Below are positions 12,701 through 26,579 of a stretch of DNA of 64,000 nt, piece after piece (the stretch's first letter is position 1; every line of letters starts with the position of its first letter). Source of the stretch: Atherix ibis (lineage: Eukaryota; Arthropoda; Insecta; Diptera; Athericidae); assembly GCA_958298945.1 (NCBI GenBank), contig CATQJD010000146.1, positions 2,170,001 to 2,234,000 on the forward strand, given 5' to 3'. The position numbers and the translations under genes are program-made. Under the pieces are notes generated by a model, which searched no databases, had not been told where the DNA came from, and saw only the letters and a program-made list of their open reading frames with translations.

Positions 12701-15600
12701 AATATGGAGAAGTATGGTTAAGAGGAATATGAAGTAGTATGTTTAAGAGGAATATGAAGTAGTATGCTAAAGAGGAATATGAAGTAGTATATTTAAGAGG
12801 AATATGAAGTAGTATATTTAAGAGGAATATGAAGTAGTATGTTTAAGGGGAATATGAAGTAGTATATTTAAGAGGATATGAAGTATTATGCTTAAGAGGA
12901 ATATGAAGTAGTATGTTTAAGAGGAATATGAAGTAGTATGTTGAAGAGGAATATGAAGTACTATGTTTAAGAGGAATATGAAGTAGTATGTTTAAGAGGA
13001 ATATGAAGTTTTTTATTTAAGAGGAATATGAAGTAGTATATTTAAGAGAAATATGAAGTAGTATGTTTAAGAGGAATATGAAGTAGTATGTTTAAGAGGA
13101 ATATGCAGCAGTATATTTAAGAGGAATATGAAGTAGTATATTTAAGAGGAATATGAAGTAGTATGCTTAAGAGGAATATGAAATAGTATATTTAAGAGGA
13201 ATATGAAGTAGTATATTTAAGAGGAATATGAAGTTGTATGTTTAAGAGGAATATGAAGTAGTATGTTTAAGAGGAATATGAAGTAGTATGTTTAAGAGGA
13301 ATATGCAGCAGTATATTTAAGAGGAATATGAAGTAGTATATTTAAGAGGAATATGAAGTAGTATGCTTAAGAGGAATATGAAGTAGTATAATTAAGAGGA
13401 ATATGAAGTAGTATGTTTTAGAGGAATATGAAGAAGTATGTTTAAGAGGAATATGAAGTAGTATGTTTAAGAGGAATATGAAGTAGTATGTTTAAGAGGA
13501 ATAGGAAGTGGTATATTTAAGAGGAATATGAAGTAGAATATTTAAGAGGAATATGAAGTAGTATGTTTAAGAGGAATATGAAGTAGTATGTGTAAGGGGA
13601 ATATGAAGTAGTATATTTAAGAGGAATATGAAGTAGTATATATAAGAGGAACATGAAGTAATATGTTTAAGAGGAATATGAAGTAGTATGTTTAAGAGGA
13701 ATATGAAGTAGTATGTTTAAGAAGAATATAAAGTAGTATGTTTAAGAGGAATATGAAGTAGTATGTTTAAGAGGAATATGAAGTAGTATTTTTAAGAAGA
13801 ATATGAAGTAGTATATTTAAGAGGAATATGAAGTAGTATGTTTAAGAGGAATATGAAGTAGTATGTTTAAGAGGAATATGAAGTAGTATGTGTAAGGGGA
13901 ATATGAAGTAGTATGTTTAAGAGGAATATGAAGCAGTATATATAAGAGGAACATGAAGTAGTATGTTTAAGAGGAATATGAAGTAGTATGTTTAAGAGGA
14001 ATATGAAGTACTATGTTTAAGAGGAATATGAAGTAGTATGCTTAAGAGGAATATGAAGTTGTATATTTAAGAGGAATATGAAGTAGTATGTTTAAGAGGA
14101 ATATGAAGTAGTATGTTTAAGAGGAATATGAAGTAGTATGTTTAAGAGGAATATGCAGCAGTATATTTAAGAGGAATATGAAGTAGTATATTTAAGAGGA
14201 ATATAAAGTAGTATGTTTAAGAGGAATATGAAGTAGTTTGTTTAAGAGTAATATGAAGTAGTATATTTAAGAGGAATATGAAGTAGTATGTTTAAGAGGA
14301 ATATGAAGTAGTATGTTTAAGAGGAATATGAAGTAGTATGTTTAAGAGGAATATTAAGTAGTATGTTTAAGAGGAATATGAAGTAGTATATTTAAGAGGA
14401 ATATGAAGTAGTATGTTTAAGAGGAATATGAAGTAGTATGTTTAAGAGGAATTAGAAGTAGCATGTTTAAGAGGAATATGAAGTAGTATATTTAAAAGGA
14501 ATATGATGTAGTATGCTTAAGAGGAATATGAAGTAGTATGCTTAAGAGGAATATGAAGTAGTATATTTAAGAGGAATATGAAGTAGTATATTTAAGAGGA
14601 ATATGAAGTTGTATGTTTAAGAGGAATATGAAGTAGTATGTTAAAGAGGAATATGCAGTAGTACATTTAAGAGGAATATGATGTAGTATATTTAAGATGA
14701 ATATGAAGTAGTATGTTTAAGAAGAATATGAAGTAGTATGCTTAAGAGGAATATGAAGTAGTATGTTTACGAGGAATATAAAGTAGTATGTTTAAGAGGA
14801 ATATGAAGTAATATGTTTAAGAGGAAAATGAAGTAGTCAGTTTAAGAGGAATGTGAAGTAGTATATTTAAGAGGAATATGAAGTAGTATATTCAAGAGGA
14901 ATATGAAGTAGTATGTTTAAGAGGAATATGAAGTAGTATATTTAAGAGGAATATGAAGTAGTATGTTTAAGAAGAATATATAGTAGTATGTTTAAGAGTA
15001 ATATGAAGTAGTATGTTTAAGAGGAATATGAAGTAGTGTGTTTAAGAGGAATATGAAGTAGTATATTTAAGAGGAATATGAAGTAGTATGTTTAAGAGGT
15101 ATATGAAGTAGTATATTTAAGAGGAATATAAAGTAGTATGTTTAAGAGGAATATGAAGTAGTATGTTGAAGAGGAAAATGAAGTAGTATGTTTAAGAGGA
15201 ATATGAAGTAGTATGTTTAAGAAGAATATGAAGTAGTATGTTTTAGAGTAATATGAAGTGGTATGCTTAAGATGAATATGAAGTAGTATGTTTAAAATGA
15301 ATATGAAGTAGTATATTTAAGAGCAATATGAAGTAGTATGTTTAAGAGGAATATGAGGTAGTATGTTTAAGAGGAATATGAAGTTGTATGTTTAAGAGGA
15401 ATATGAAGTAGTATGTTTAAGAGGAATATGAAGTAATATTTTTAAGAGGAATATGAAGTAGTATGTTTAAGAGGAATATGGAGAAGTGTGGTTAAGAGGA
15501 ATATGAAGTAGTATGTTTAAGAGGAATATGAAGTAGTATGCTAAAGAGGAATATGAAGTAGTATATTTAAGAGGAATATGAAGTAGTATATTTAAGAGGA
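9780..15600 (+). repeat. Segmental duplication inside the array, offset about 4.67 kb
   Basis: About 1.15 kb at roughly 9780-10930 reappears at roughly 14450-15600 with an offset of 4672-4673 bp. Marks shared in the same order are GTAGTCAGTT (10161 and 14833), a GTGGTATGCTTAAGATG monomer (about 10581 and 15253) and a GGAGAAGT monomer (about 10808 and 15481). A partial third copy of the first part lies near 11250-11650, with its GTAGTCAG mark at 11260. A partial copy of the later part lies near 12479-12760. The copies differ by scattered single-base changes. The edges are approximate. Confidence 0.75.
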
Positions 15601-15619
15601 ATATGAAGTAGTATATTTA

Positions 15620-18600
15620 AGAGCAATATGAAGTAGTATGTGTAAGAGGAATATGAAGTAGTATACTTAAGAGGAATATGAAGTAGTATGCTTAAGATGA
15701 ATATGAAGTAGTATGTTTAAGAGCAATATGAAGTAGTACGTTTAAGAGGAATATGAAGTAGTATGTTTAAGAGGAATATGTAATAGTATGTTTAAGAGGA
15801 ATATGAAGTAGTATATTTAAGAGAATACGAAGTAGTATATTTAAGAGGAATATGAAGTAGTATGTTTAATAAGAATTTGAAGTAGTATGTTTAAGAGGAA
15901 TATGAAGTAGTATGTTTAAGAGGAATATGAAGTAGTATGTTTAAGAGAAATATGAAGTAGTATGTTTAAGAGGAATATGCAGTAGCATGTTTAAGAGGAA
16001 TATGAAGTTGTATGTTTAAGAGGAATATGAAGTAGTATGTTTAAGAGTAATATGAAGTAGTATGTTTAAGAGGAATATGAAGTAGTATATTTAAGAGGAA
16101 TATGAAGTAGTATGTTTAAGAGGAATATGAAGTAGTATGTTTAAGAGGAAAAAGAAGTAGTATACTAAAGAGGAATATGAAGTAGTATATTTAAGAGGAA
16201 TATGAAATAGTATGTTTAAGAGGAATATGAAGTAGTATATTTAAGAGGATATGAAGTATTATGCTTACGAGGAATATGAAGTAGTATGTTTAAGAGGAAT
16301 ATGAAGTAGTATGTTGAAGAGGAATATGAAGTACTATGTTTAAGAGGAATATGAAGTAGTATGTTTAAGAGGAATATGAATTTTTTTATTTAAGAGGAAT
16401 ATGAAGTTGTATATTTAAGAGGAATATGAAGTAGTATGTTTAAGAGGAATATGAAGTAGTATGTTTAAGAGGAATATGCAGCAGTATATTTAAGAGGAAT
16501 ATGAAGTAGTATATTTAAGAGGAATATGAAGTAGTATGCTTAAGAGGAATATGAAATAGTATATTTAAGAGGAATATGAAGTAGTATATTTAAGAGGAAT
16601 ATGAAGTTGTATGTTTAAGAGGAATATGTAGTAGTATGTTTAAGAGGAATATGAAGTAGTATGTTTAAGAGGAATATGCAGCAGTATATTTAAAGGAATA
16701 TGAAGTAGTATATTTAAGAGGAATATGAAGTAGTATGCTTAAGAGGAATATGAAGTAGTATAATTAAGAGGAATATGAAGTAGTATGTTTAAGAGGAATA
16801 TGAAGAAGTATGTTTAAGAGGAATATGAAGTAGTATGTTTAAGAGGAATATGAAGTAGTAGGTTTAAGAGGAATATGAAGTGGTATATTTAAGAGGAATA
16901 TGAAGTAGAATATTTAAGAGGAATATGAAGTAGTATGTTTAAGAGGAATATGAAGTTGTATGTGTAAGGGGAATATGAAGTAGTATGTTTAAGAGGAAAA
17001 TGAAGTAGTATGTTTAAGAGGAATATTAAGTAGTATGTTTAAGAGGAAAATGAAGTAGTATGTTTTAGAGTAAGATGAAGTGGTATGTTTAAGAGGAATA
17101 TGAAGTAGTATGCTTAAGAGGAATATGAAGTACTATGTTTAAGAGGAATATGAAGTAGTATGTTTAAGAGGAATATGAAGTAATATGTTTAAGAGAAATA
17201 TGAAGTAGTATGTTTAAGAGGAATATGAAGTAGTATGTTTAAGAGGAATATGAAGTAGTATGTTTAAGGGGAATTTGAAGTAGTATGTTTAAGAGGAATA
17301 TGAAGTAGTATGTTTAAGAGGAATATGAAGTAGTATGTTTAAGAGGAATATGAAGTAGTATGTTGAAGAGGAATATGAAGTTCTATGTTTAAGAGGAATA
17401 TGAAGTAGTATGTTTAAGAGGAATATGAAGTAGCATGTTTAAGAGGAATATGAAGTAGTATATTTAAAAGGAATATGATGTAGTATGCTTAAGGGGAATA
17501 TGAAGTAGTATGCTTAAGAGTAATATGAAGTAGTATATTTAAGAGGAATATGAAGTAGTATATTTAAGAGGAATATGAAGTGGTATGTTTAAGAGGAATA
17601 TGAAGTAGTATATTTAAGAGGAATATGAAGTAGTATATTTAAGAGGAATATGAAGTAGTATATTTAAGACCAATATGAAGTAGTATGTGTAAGAGGAATA
17701 TGAAGTAGTTTACTTAAGAGAAATATGAAGTAGTATGCTTAAGATGGATATGAAGTAGTATGTTTAAGAGCAATATGAAGTAGTACGTTTAAGAGGAATA
17801 TGAAGTAGTATGTTTAAGAGGAATATGTAATAGTATGGTTAAGAGGAATATGAAGTAGTATATTTAAGAGGAATATGAAGTAGTATATTTAAGAAGAATA
17901 TAAAGTAGTATGTTTAATAAGAATTTGAAGTAGTATGTTTAAGAGGAATATGAATTAGTATGTTTAAGAGGAATATGAAGTAGTATGTTTAAGAGAAATA
18001 TGAAGTAGTATGTTTAAGAGGAATATGAAGTAGCATGTTTAAGAGGAATATGAAGTTGTATGTTTAAGAGGAATATGAAGTAGTATGTTTAAGAGTAATA
18101 TGAAGTAGTATGTTTAAGAGGAATATGAAGTAGTATGTTTAAGAGGAATATGAAGTAGTATGTTTAAGAGGAATATGAAGTAGTATGTTTAAGAGGAATA
18201 AGAAGTTGTATACTAAAGAGGAATATGAAGTAGTATATTTAAGAGGAATATGAAATAGTATGTTTAAGAGGAATATGAAGTAGTATATTTAAGAGGATAT
18301 GAAGTATTATGCTTACGAGGAATATGAAGTTGTATATTTAAGAGGAATATGAAGTAGTATATTTAAGAAGAATATAAAGTAGTATGTTTAATAAGAATAT
18401 GAAGTACTATGTTTAAGAGGAATATGAAGTAGTATGTTTAAGAGGAATATGAAGTAGTATGCTTAAGAGGAATATGAAATAGTATATTTAAGAGGAATAT
18501 AAAGTAGTATATTTAAGAGGAATATGAAGTTGTATGTTTAAGAGGAATATGTAGTAGTATGTTTAAGAGGAATATGAAGTAGTCTGTTTAAGAGGAATAT

Positions 18601-21600
18601 GCAGCAGTATATTTAAGAGGAATATGAAGTAGTATATTTAAGAGGAATATGAAGTAGTATGCTTAAGAGGAATATGAAGTAGTATAATTAAGAGGAATAT
18701 GAAGTAGTATGTTTAAGAGGAATATGAAGAAGTATGTTTAAGAGGAATATGAAGTAGTATGTTTAAGAGGAATATGAAGTAGTATGTTTAAGAGGAATAT
18801 GAAGTGGTATATTTAAGAGGAATATGAAGTAGAATATTTAAGAGGAATATGAAGTACTATGTTTAAAAGGAATATGAAGTAGTATGTGTAAGGGGAATAT
18901 GAAGTAGTATGTTTAAGAGGAAAATGAAGTAGTATGTTTAAGAGGAATATTAAGTAGTATGTTTAAGAGGAAAATGAAGTAGTATGTTTTAGAGTAAGAT
19001 GAAGTGGTATGTTTAAGAGGAATATGAAGTAGTATGTTTAAAAAGAATATGAAGTAGTATATTTAAGAGCAATATGAAGTAGTATGTTTAAGAGGAATAT
19101 GAAGTAGTATGCTTAAGAGGAATATGAAGTAGTATGTTTAAGGGCAATTTGAAGTAGTATGTTTAAGAGGAATATGAAGTAGTATGTTTAAGAGGAATAT
19201 GAAGTAGTATGTTTAAGAGGAATATGAAGTAATATTTTTAAGAGGAATATGAAGTAGTATGTTTAAGAGGAATATGGAGAAGTGTGGTTAAGAGGAATAT
19301 GAAGTAGTATGTTTAAGAGGAATATGAAGTAGTATGCTAAAGAGGAATATGAAGTAGTATATTTAAGAGGAATATGAAGTAGTATATTTAAGAGGAATAT
19401 GAAGTAGTATATTTAAGAGGAATATGAAGTAGTATGTTTAAGGGGAATTTGAAGTAGTATGTTTAAGAGGAATATGAAGTAGTATGTTTAAGAGGAATAT
19501 GAAGTAGTATGTTTAAGAGCAATATGAAGTAGTATGTTGAAGAGGAATATGAAGTAGTATGCTTAAGAGGAATATGAAGTACTATGTTTAAGAGGAATAT
19601 GAAGTAGTATGTTTAAGAGGAATATGAAGTAGTATATTTAAGAGGAATATGAAGTAGTATGTTTAAGGGGAATTTGAAGTAGTATGTTTAAGAGGAATAT
19701 GAAGTAGTATGTTTAAGAGGAATATGAAGTAGTATGTTTAAGAGGAATATGAAGTAGTATGTTGAAGAGGAATATGAAGTTCTATGTTTAAGAGGAATAT
19801 GAAGTAGTATGTTTAAGAGGAATATGAAGTAGCATGTTTAAGAGGAATATGAAGTAGTATATTTAAAAGGAATATGATATAGTATGCTTAAGGGGAATAT
19901 GAAGTAGTATGCTTAAGAGTAATATGAAGTAGTATATTTAAGAGGAATATGAAGTAGTATATTTAAGAGGAATATGAAGTGGTATGTTTAAGAGGAATAT
20001 GAAGTAGTATATTTAAGAGGAATATGAAGTAGTATATTTAAGAGGAATATGAAGTAGTATATTTAAGACCAATATGAAGTAGTATGTGTAAGAGGAATAT
20101 GAAGTAGTATACTTAAGAGAAATATGAAGTAGTATGCTTAAGATGGATATGAAGTAGTATGTTTAAGAGCAATATGAAGTAGTACGTTTAAGAGGAATAT
20201 GAAGTAGTATGTTTAAGAGGAATATGTAATAGTATGGTTAAGAGGAATATGAAGTAGTATATTTAAGAGGAATATGAAGTAGTATATTTAAGAAGAATAT
20301 GAAGTAGTATGTTTAATAAGAATTTGAAGTAGTATGTTTAAGAGGAATATGAAGTAGTATGTTTAAGAGGAATATGAAGTAGTATGTTTAAGAGAAATAT
20401 GAAGTAGTATGTTTAAGAGGAATATGAAGTAGCATGTTTAAGAGGAATATGAAGTTGTATGTTTAAGAGGAATATGAAGTAGTATGTTTAAGAGTAATAA
20501 GAAGTAGTATGTTTAAGAGGAATATGAAGTAGTATGTTTAAGAGGAATATGAAGTAGTATGTTTAAGAGGAATATGAAGTAGTATGTTAAGAGGAATAAG
20601 AAGTTGTATACTAAAGAGGAATATGAAGTAGTATATTTAAGAGGAATATGAAATAATATGTTTAAGAGGAATATGAAGTAGTATATTTAAGAGGATATGA
20701 AGTATTATGCTTACGAGGAATATGAAGTAGTATGTTTAAGAGGAATATGAAGTAGTATGTTGAAGAGGAATATGAAGTACTATGTTTAAGAGGAATATGA
20801 AGTAGTATGTTTAAGAGGAATATGAAGTATTTTATTTAAGAGGAATATGAAGTAGTATATTTAAGAGGAATATGAAGTAGTATGTTTAAGAGGAATATGA
20901 AGTAGTATGTTTAAGAGGAATATGCAGCAGTATATTTAAGAGGAATATGAAGTAGTATATTTAAGAGGAATATGAAGTAGTATGCTTAAGAGGAATATGA
21001 AATAGTATATTTAAGAGGAATATAAAGTAGTATATTTAAGAGGAATATGAAGTTGTATGTTTAAGAGGAATATGTAGTAGTATGTTTAAGAGGAATATGA
21101 AGTAGTATGTTTAAGAGGAATATGCAGCAGTATATTTAAGAGGAATATGAAGTAGTATATTTAAGAGGAATATGAAGTAGTATGCTTAAGAGGAATATGA
21201 AGTAGTATAATTAAGAGGAATATGAAGTAGTATGTTTAAGAGGAATATGAAGAAGTATGTTTAAGAGGAATATGAAGTAGTATGTTTAAGAGGAATATGA
21301 AGTAGTATGTTTAAGAGGAATATGAAGTGGTATATTTAAGAGGAATATGAAGTAGAATATTTAAGAGGAATATGAAGTAGTATGTTTAAAAGGAATATGA
21401 AGTAGTATGTGTAAGGGGAATATGAAGTAGTATGTTTAAGAGGAAAATGAAGTAGTATGTTTAAGAGGAATATTAAGTAGTATGTTTAAGAGGAAAATGA
21501 AGTAGTATGTTTAAGAGTAAGATGAAGTGGTATGTTTAAGAGGAATATGAAGTAGTATGTTTAAAAAGAATATGAAGTAGTATATTTAAGAGCAATATGA

Positions 21601-24600
21601 AGTAGTATGTTTAAGAGGAATATGAAGTAGTATGCTTAAGAGGAATATGAAGTAGTATGTTTAAGGGGAATTTGAAGTAGTATGTTTAAGAGGAATATGA
21701 AGTAGTATGTTTAAGAGGAATATGAAGTAGTATGTTTAAGAGGAATATGAAGTAATATTTTTAAGAGGAATATGAAGTAGTATGTTTAAGAGGAATATGG
21801 AAAGTGTGGTTAAGAGGAATATGAAGTAGTATGTTTAAGAGGAATATGAAGTAGTATGTTTAAGAGGAATATGAAGTAGTATGTTGAAGAGGAATATGAA
21901 GTTCTATGTTTAAGAGGAATATGAAGTAGTATGTTTAAGAGGAATATGAAGTAGCATGTTTAAGAGGCATATGAAGTAGTATATTTAAAAGGAATATGAT
22001 GTAGTATGCTTAAGAGGAATATGAAGTAGTATGCTTAAGAGGAATATGAAGTAGTATATTTAAGAGGAATATGAAGTAGTATATTTAAGAGGAATATGAA
22101 GTAGTATATTTAAGAGGAATATGAAGTAGTATGTTTAAGAGGAATATGAAGTAGTATGTGTAAGGGGAATATGAAGTAGTATGTTTAAGAGGAAAATGAA
22201 GTAGTATGTTTAAGAGGAATATTAAGTAGTATGTTTAAGAGGAAAATGAAGTAGTATGTTTTAGAGTAAGATGAAGTGGTATGTTTAAGAGGAATATGAA
22301 GTAGTATGTTTAAAAGGAATATGAAGTAGTATATTTAAGAGCAATATGAAGTAGTATGTTTAAGAGGAATATGAAGTAGTATGCTTAAGAGGAATATGAA
22401 GTAGTATGTTTAAGAGGAATATGAAGTAGTATGTTGAAGAGGAATATGAAGTTCTATGTTTAAGAGGAATATGAAGTAGTATGTTTAAGAGGAATATGAA
22501 GTAGCATGTTTAAGAGGCATATGAAGTAGTATATTTAAAAGGAATATGATGTAGTATGCTTAAGAGGAATATGAAGTAGTATGCTTAAGAGGAATATGAA
22601 GTAGTATATTTAAGAGGAATATGAAGTAGTATGTTTAAGAAGAATATGAAGTAGTATGTTTAAGAGTAATATGAAGTAGTATGTTTAAGAGGAATATGAA
22701 GTAGTGTGTTTAAGAGGAATATGAAGTAGTATATTTAAGAGGAATATGAAGTAGTATGTTTAAGAGGTATATGAAGTAGTATATTTAAGAGGAATATGAA
22801 GTAGTATGTTTAAGAGGAATATGAAGTTGTATGTTTAAGAGGAAAATGAAGTAGTATGTTTAAGAGGAATATGAAGTATTATGTTTAAGAAGAATATGAA
22901 GTAGTATGTTTAAGAGGAATATGAAGTAGTATGTTTAAGAGGAATATGAAGTAGTATGTTTAAGAGGAATATGAAGTTATATTTTTAAGAGGAATATGAA
23001 GTAGTATGTTTAAGAGGAATATGGAGAAGTGTGGTTAAGAGGAATATGAAGTAGTATGTTTAAGAGGAATATGAAGTAGTATGCTAAAGAGGAATATGAA
23101 GTAGTATATTTAAGAGGAATATGAAGTAGTGTATTTAAGAGGAATATGAAGTAGTATATTTAAGAGGAATATGAATTTGTATGTTTAAGAGGAATATGAA
23201 GTAGTATACTAAAGAGGAATATGAAGTAGTATGCTTAAGATAAATATGAAGTAGTATGTTTAAGAGCAATATGAAGTAGTACGTTTAAGAGGAATATGAA
23301 GTAGTATGTTTAAGAGGAATATGAAATAGTTTGTTTAAGAGAAATATGAAGTAGTATATTTAAGAGGAATATGAAGTAGTATATTTAAGAGGAATATGAA
23401 GTAGTATGTTTAATAAGAATTTGAAGTAGTATGTTTACGAGGAATATGAAGTAGTATGTTTAAGAGGAATATGAAGTAGTATGTTTAAGAGAAATATGAA
23501 GTAGTATGCTTAAGAGGAATATGAAGTAGCACGTTTAAGAGGAATATGAAGTTGTATGCTTAAGAGGAATATGAAGTAGTATGTTTAAGAGTAATATGAA
23601 GTAGTATGTTTAAGAGGAATATGAAGTAGTTTGTTTAAGAGGAATATGAAGTAGTATGTTTAAGAGGAATATGAAGTAGTATGTTTAAGAGGAATAAGAA
23701 GTAGTATACTAAAGAGGAATATGAAGTAGTATATTTAAGAGGAATATGAAATAGTATGTTTAAGAGGAATATGAAGTAGTATATTTAAGAGGATATGAAG
23801 TATTATGCTTAAGAGGAATATGAAGTAGTATGTTTAAGAGGAATATGAAGTAGTGTGTTTAAGAGGAATATGAAGTAGTATATTTTAGAGGAATATGAAG
23901 TAGTATGTTTAAGAGTTATATGAAGTAGTATATTTAAGAGGAATATGAAGTAGTATGTTTAAGAGGAATATGAAGTAGTATGTTTAAGAGGAAAATGAAG
24001 TAGTATATTTAAGAGGAATATGAAGTAGTATGTTTAAGAGGACAATGAAGTAGTATACTAAAGAGGAATATGAAGTAGTATGCTTAAGATGAATATGAAG
24101 TAGTATGTTTAAGAGCAATATGAAGTAGTACGTTTAAGAGGAATATGAAGTAGTATGTTTAAGAGGAATATGAAATAGTATGTTTAAGAGGAATATGAAG
24201 TAGTATATTTAAGAGGAATATGAAGTAGTATATTTAAGAGGAATATGAAGTAGTATGTTTAATAAGAATTTGAAGTAGTATGTTTAAGAGGAATATGAAG
24301 TAGTATGTTTAAGAGGAATATGAAGTAGTATGTTTAAGAGAAATATGAAGTAGTATGTTTAAGAGGAATATGAAGTAGCATGTTTAAGAAGAATATGAAG
24401 TTGTATGCTTAAGAGGAATATGAAGTAGTATGTTTAAGAGTAATATGAAGTAGTATGTTTAAGAGGAATATGAAGTAGTATGTTTAAGAGGAATATGAAG
24501 TAGTATGTTTAAGAGGAATATGAAGTAGTATGTTTAAGAGGAATAAGAAGTAGTATACTAAAGAGGAATATGAAGTAGTATATTTAAGAGGAATATGAAA

Positions 24601-24700
24601 TAGTATGTTTAAGAGGAATATGAAGTAGTATATTTAAGAGGATATGAAGTATTATGCTTAAGAGGAATATGAAGTAGTATGTTTAAGAGGAATACGAAGT
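15620..24700 (+). repeat. Higher-order repeat family of about 2.0-3.1 kb
   Basis: The mark TAGTACGTTTAAG, followed by AATATGTAATAG or AATATGAAATAG monomers and then TTTAATAAGAATTTGAAG, occurs at 15734, 17781, 20180, 23277 and 24126. The spacings are 2047, 2399, 3097 and 849 bp. Each unit also carries a short 23-bp monomer, AAGAGGATATGAAGTATT, near 16245, 18290, 20690, 23790 and 24640, and usually a T-rich monomer ending in TTTTATTTAAG. The repeated order of at least four rare marks supports a true higher-order unit whose length has been changed by whole-monomer gains and losses. Confidence 0.8.
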
Positions 24701-26579
24701 AGTATGTTGAAGAGGAATATGAAGTACTATGTTTAAGAGGAATATGAAGTAGTATGTTTAAGAGGAATATGAAGTATTTTATTTAATAGGAATATGAAGT
24801 AGTATATTTAAGAGGAATATGAAGTAGTATGTTTAAGAGGAATATGAAGTAGTATGTTTAAGAGGAATATGCAGCAGTATATTTAAGAGGAATATGAAGT
24901 AGTATATTTAAGAGGAATATGAAGTAGTATGCTTAAGAGGAATATGAAATAGTATATTTAAGAGGAATATGAAGTAGAATATTTAAGAGGAATATGAAGT
25001 TGTATGTTTAAGAGGAATATGAAGTAGTATGTTTAAGAGGAATATGAAGTAGTATGTTTAAGAAGAATATGCAGCAGTATATTTAAGAGGAATATGAAGT
25101 AGTATATTTAAGAGGAATATGAAGTAGTATGCTTAAGAGGAATATGAAGTAGTATAATTAAGAGGAATATGAAGTAGTATGTTTAAGAGGAATATGAAGT
25201 GGTATATTTAAGAGGAATATGAAGTAGAATATATAAGAGGAATATGAAGTAGTATGTTTAAGAGGAATATGAAGTAGTATGTGTAAGGGGAATATGAAAT
25301 AGTATGTTTAAGAGGAAAATGAAGTAGTATGTTTAAGAGGAATATGTAGTAGTATGTTTAAGAGGAAAATGAAGTAGTATGTTTTAGAGTAAGATAAAGT
25401 GGTATGTTTTAGAGGAATATGAAGTAGTATGTTTAAAAGGAATATGAAGTAGTATATTTAAGAGCAATATGAAGTAGTATGTTTAAGAGGAATATGAAGT
25501 AGTATGCTTAAAAGGAATATGAAGTAGTATGTTTAAGAGGAATATGAAGTAGTATGTTTAAGAGGAATATGAAGTAATATGTTTAAGAGGAATATGAAGT
25601 AGTATGTTTAAGAGGAATATGAAGTAGTATGTTTAAGAGGAATATGAAGTAGTATGTTTAAGGGGAATTTGAAGTAGTATGTTTAAGAGGAATATGAAGT
25701 AGTATGTTAAAGAGGAATATGAAGTAGTATGTTTAAGAGGAATATGAAGTAGTATGTTGAAGAGGAATATGAAGTTCTATGTTTAAGAGGAATATGAAGT
25801 AGTATGTTTAAGAGGAATATGAAGTAGCATGTTTAAGAGGAATATGAAGTTGTATGTTTAAGAGGAATATGAAGTAGTATGTTTAAGAGTAATATGAAGT
25901 AGTATGTTTAAGAGTAATATGAAGTAGTATGTTTAAGAGGAATATGAAGTAGTATGTTTAAAAGGAATATGAAGGAGTATGTTTAAGAGGAATAAGAAAT
26001 AGTATACTAAAGAGCAATATAAAGTAGTATATTTAAGAGGAATATGAAATAGTATGTTTAAGAGGAATATGAAGTAGTATGTTTAAGAGCAATATGAAGT
26101 AGTATGTTTAAGAGGAATATGAAGTAGTATGTTTAAGAGGAATATGAAGTAGTATATTTAAGAGGAATATGAAGTAGTATATTTAAGAGGAATATGAAGT
26201 AGTATATTTAAGAGGAATATGAAGTAGTATGTTTAAGAGAAATATGAAGTAGTATGTTTAAGAGGAATATGAAGTAGCATGTTTAAGAGGAATATGAAGT
26301 TGTATGCTTAAGAGGAATATGAAGTAGTATGTTTAAGAGTAATATGAAGTAGTATGTTTAAGAGGAATATGAAGTACTATGTTTAAGAGGAATATGAAGT
26401 AGTATGTTTCAGAGGAATATGAAGTAGTATGTTTAAGAAGAATAAGAAGTAGTATACTAAATAGGAATATGAAGTAGTATATTTAAGAGGAATATGAAAT
26501 AGTATATTTAAGAGGAATATGAAGTAGTATATTTAAGAGGATATGAAGTATTATGCTTAAGAGGAATATGAAATAGTAT

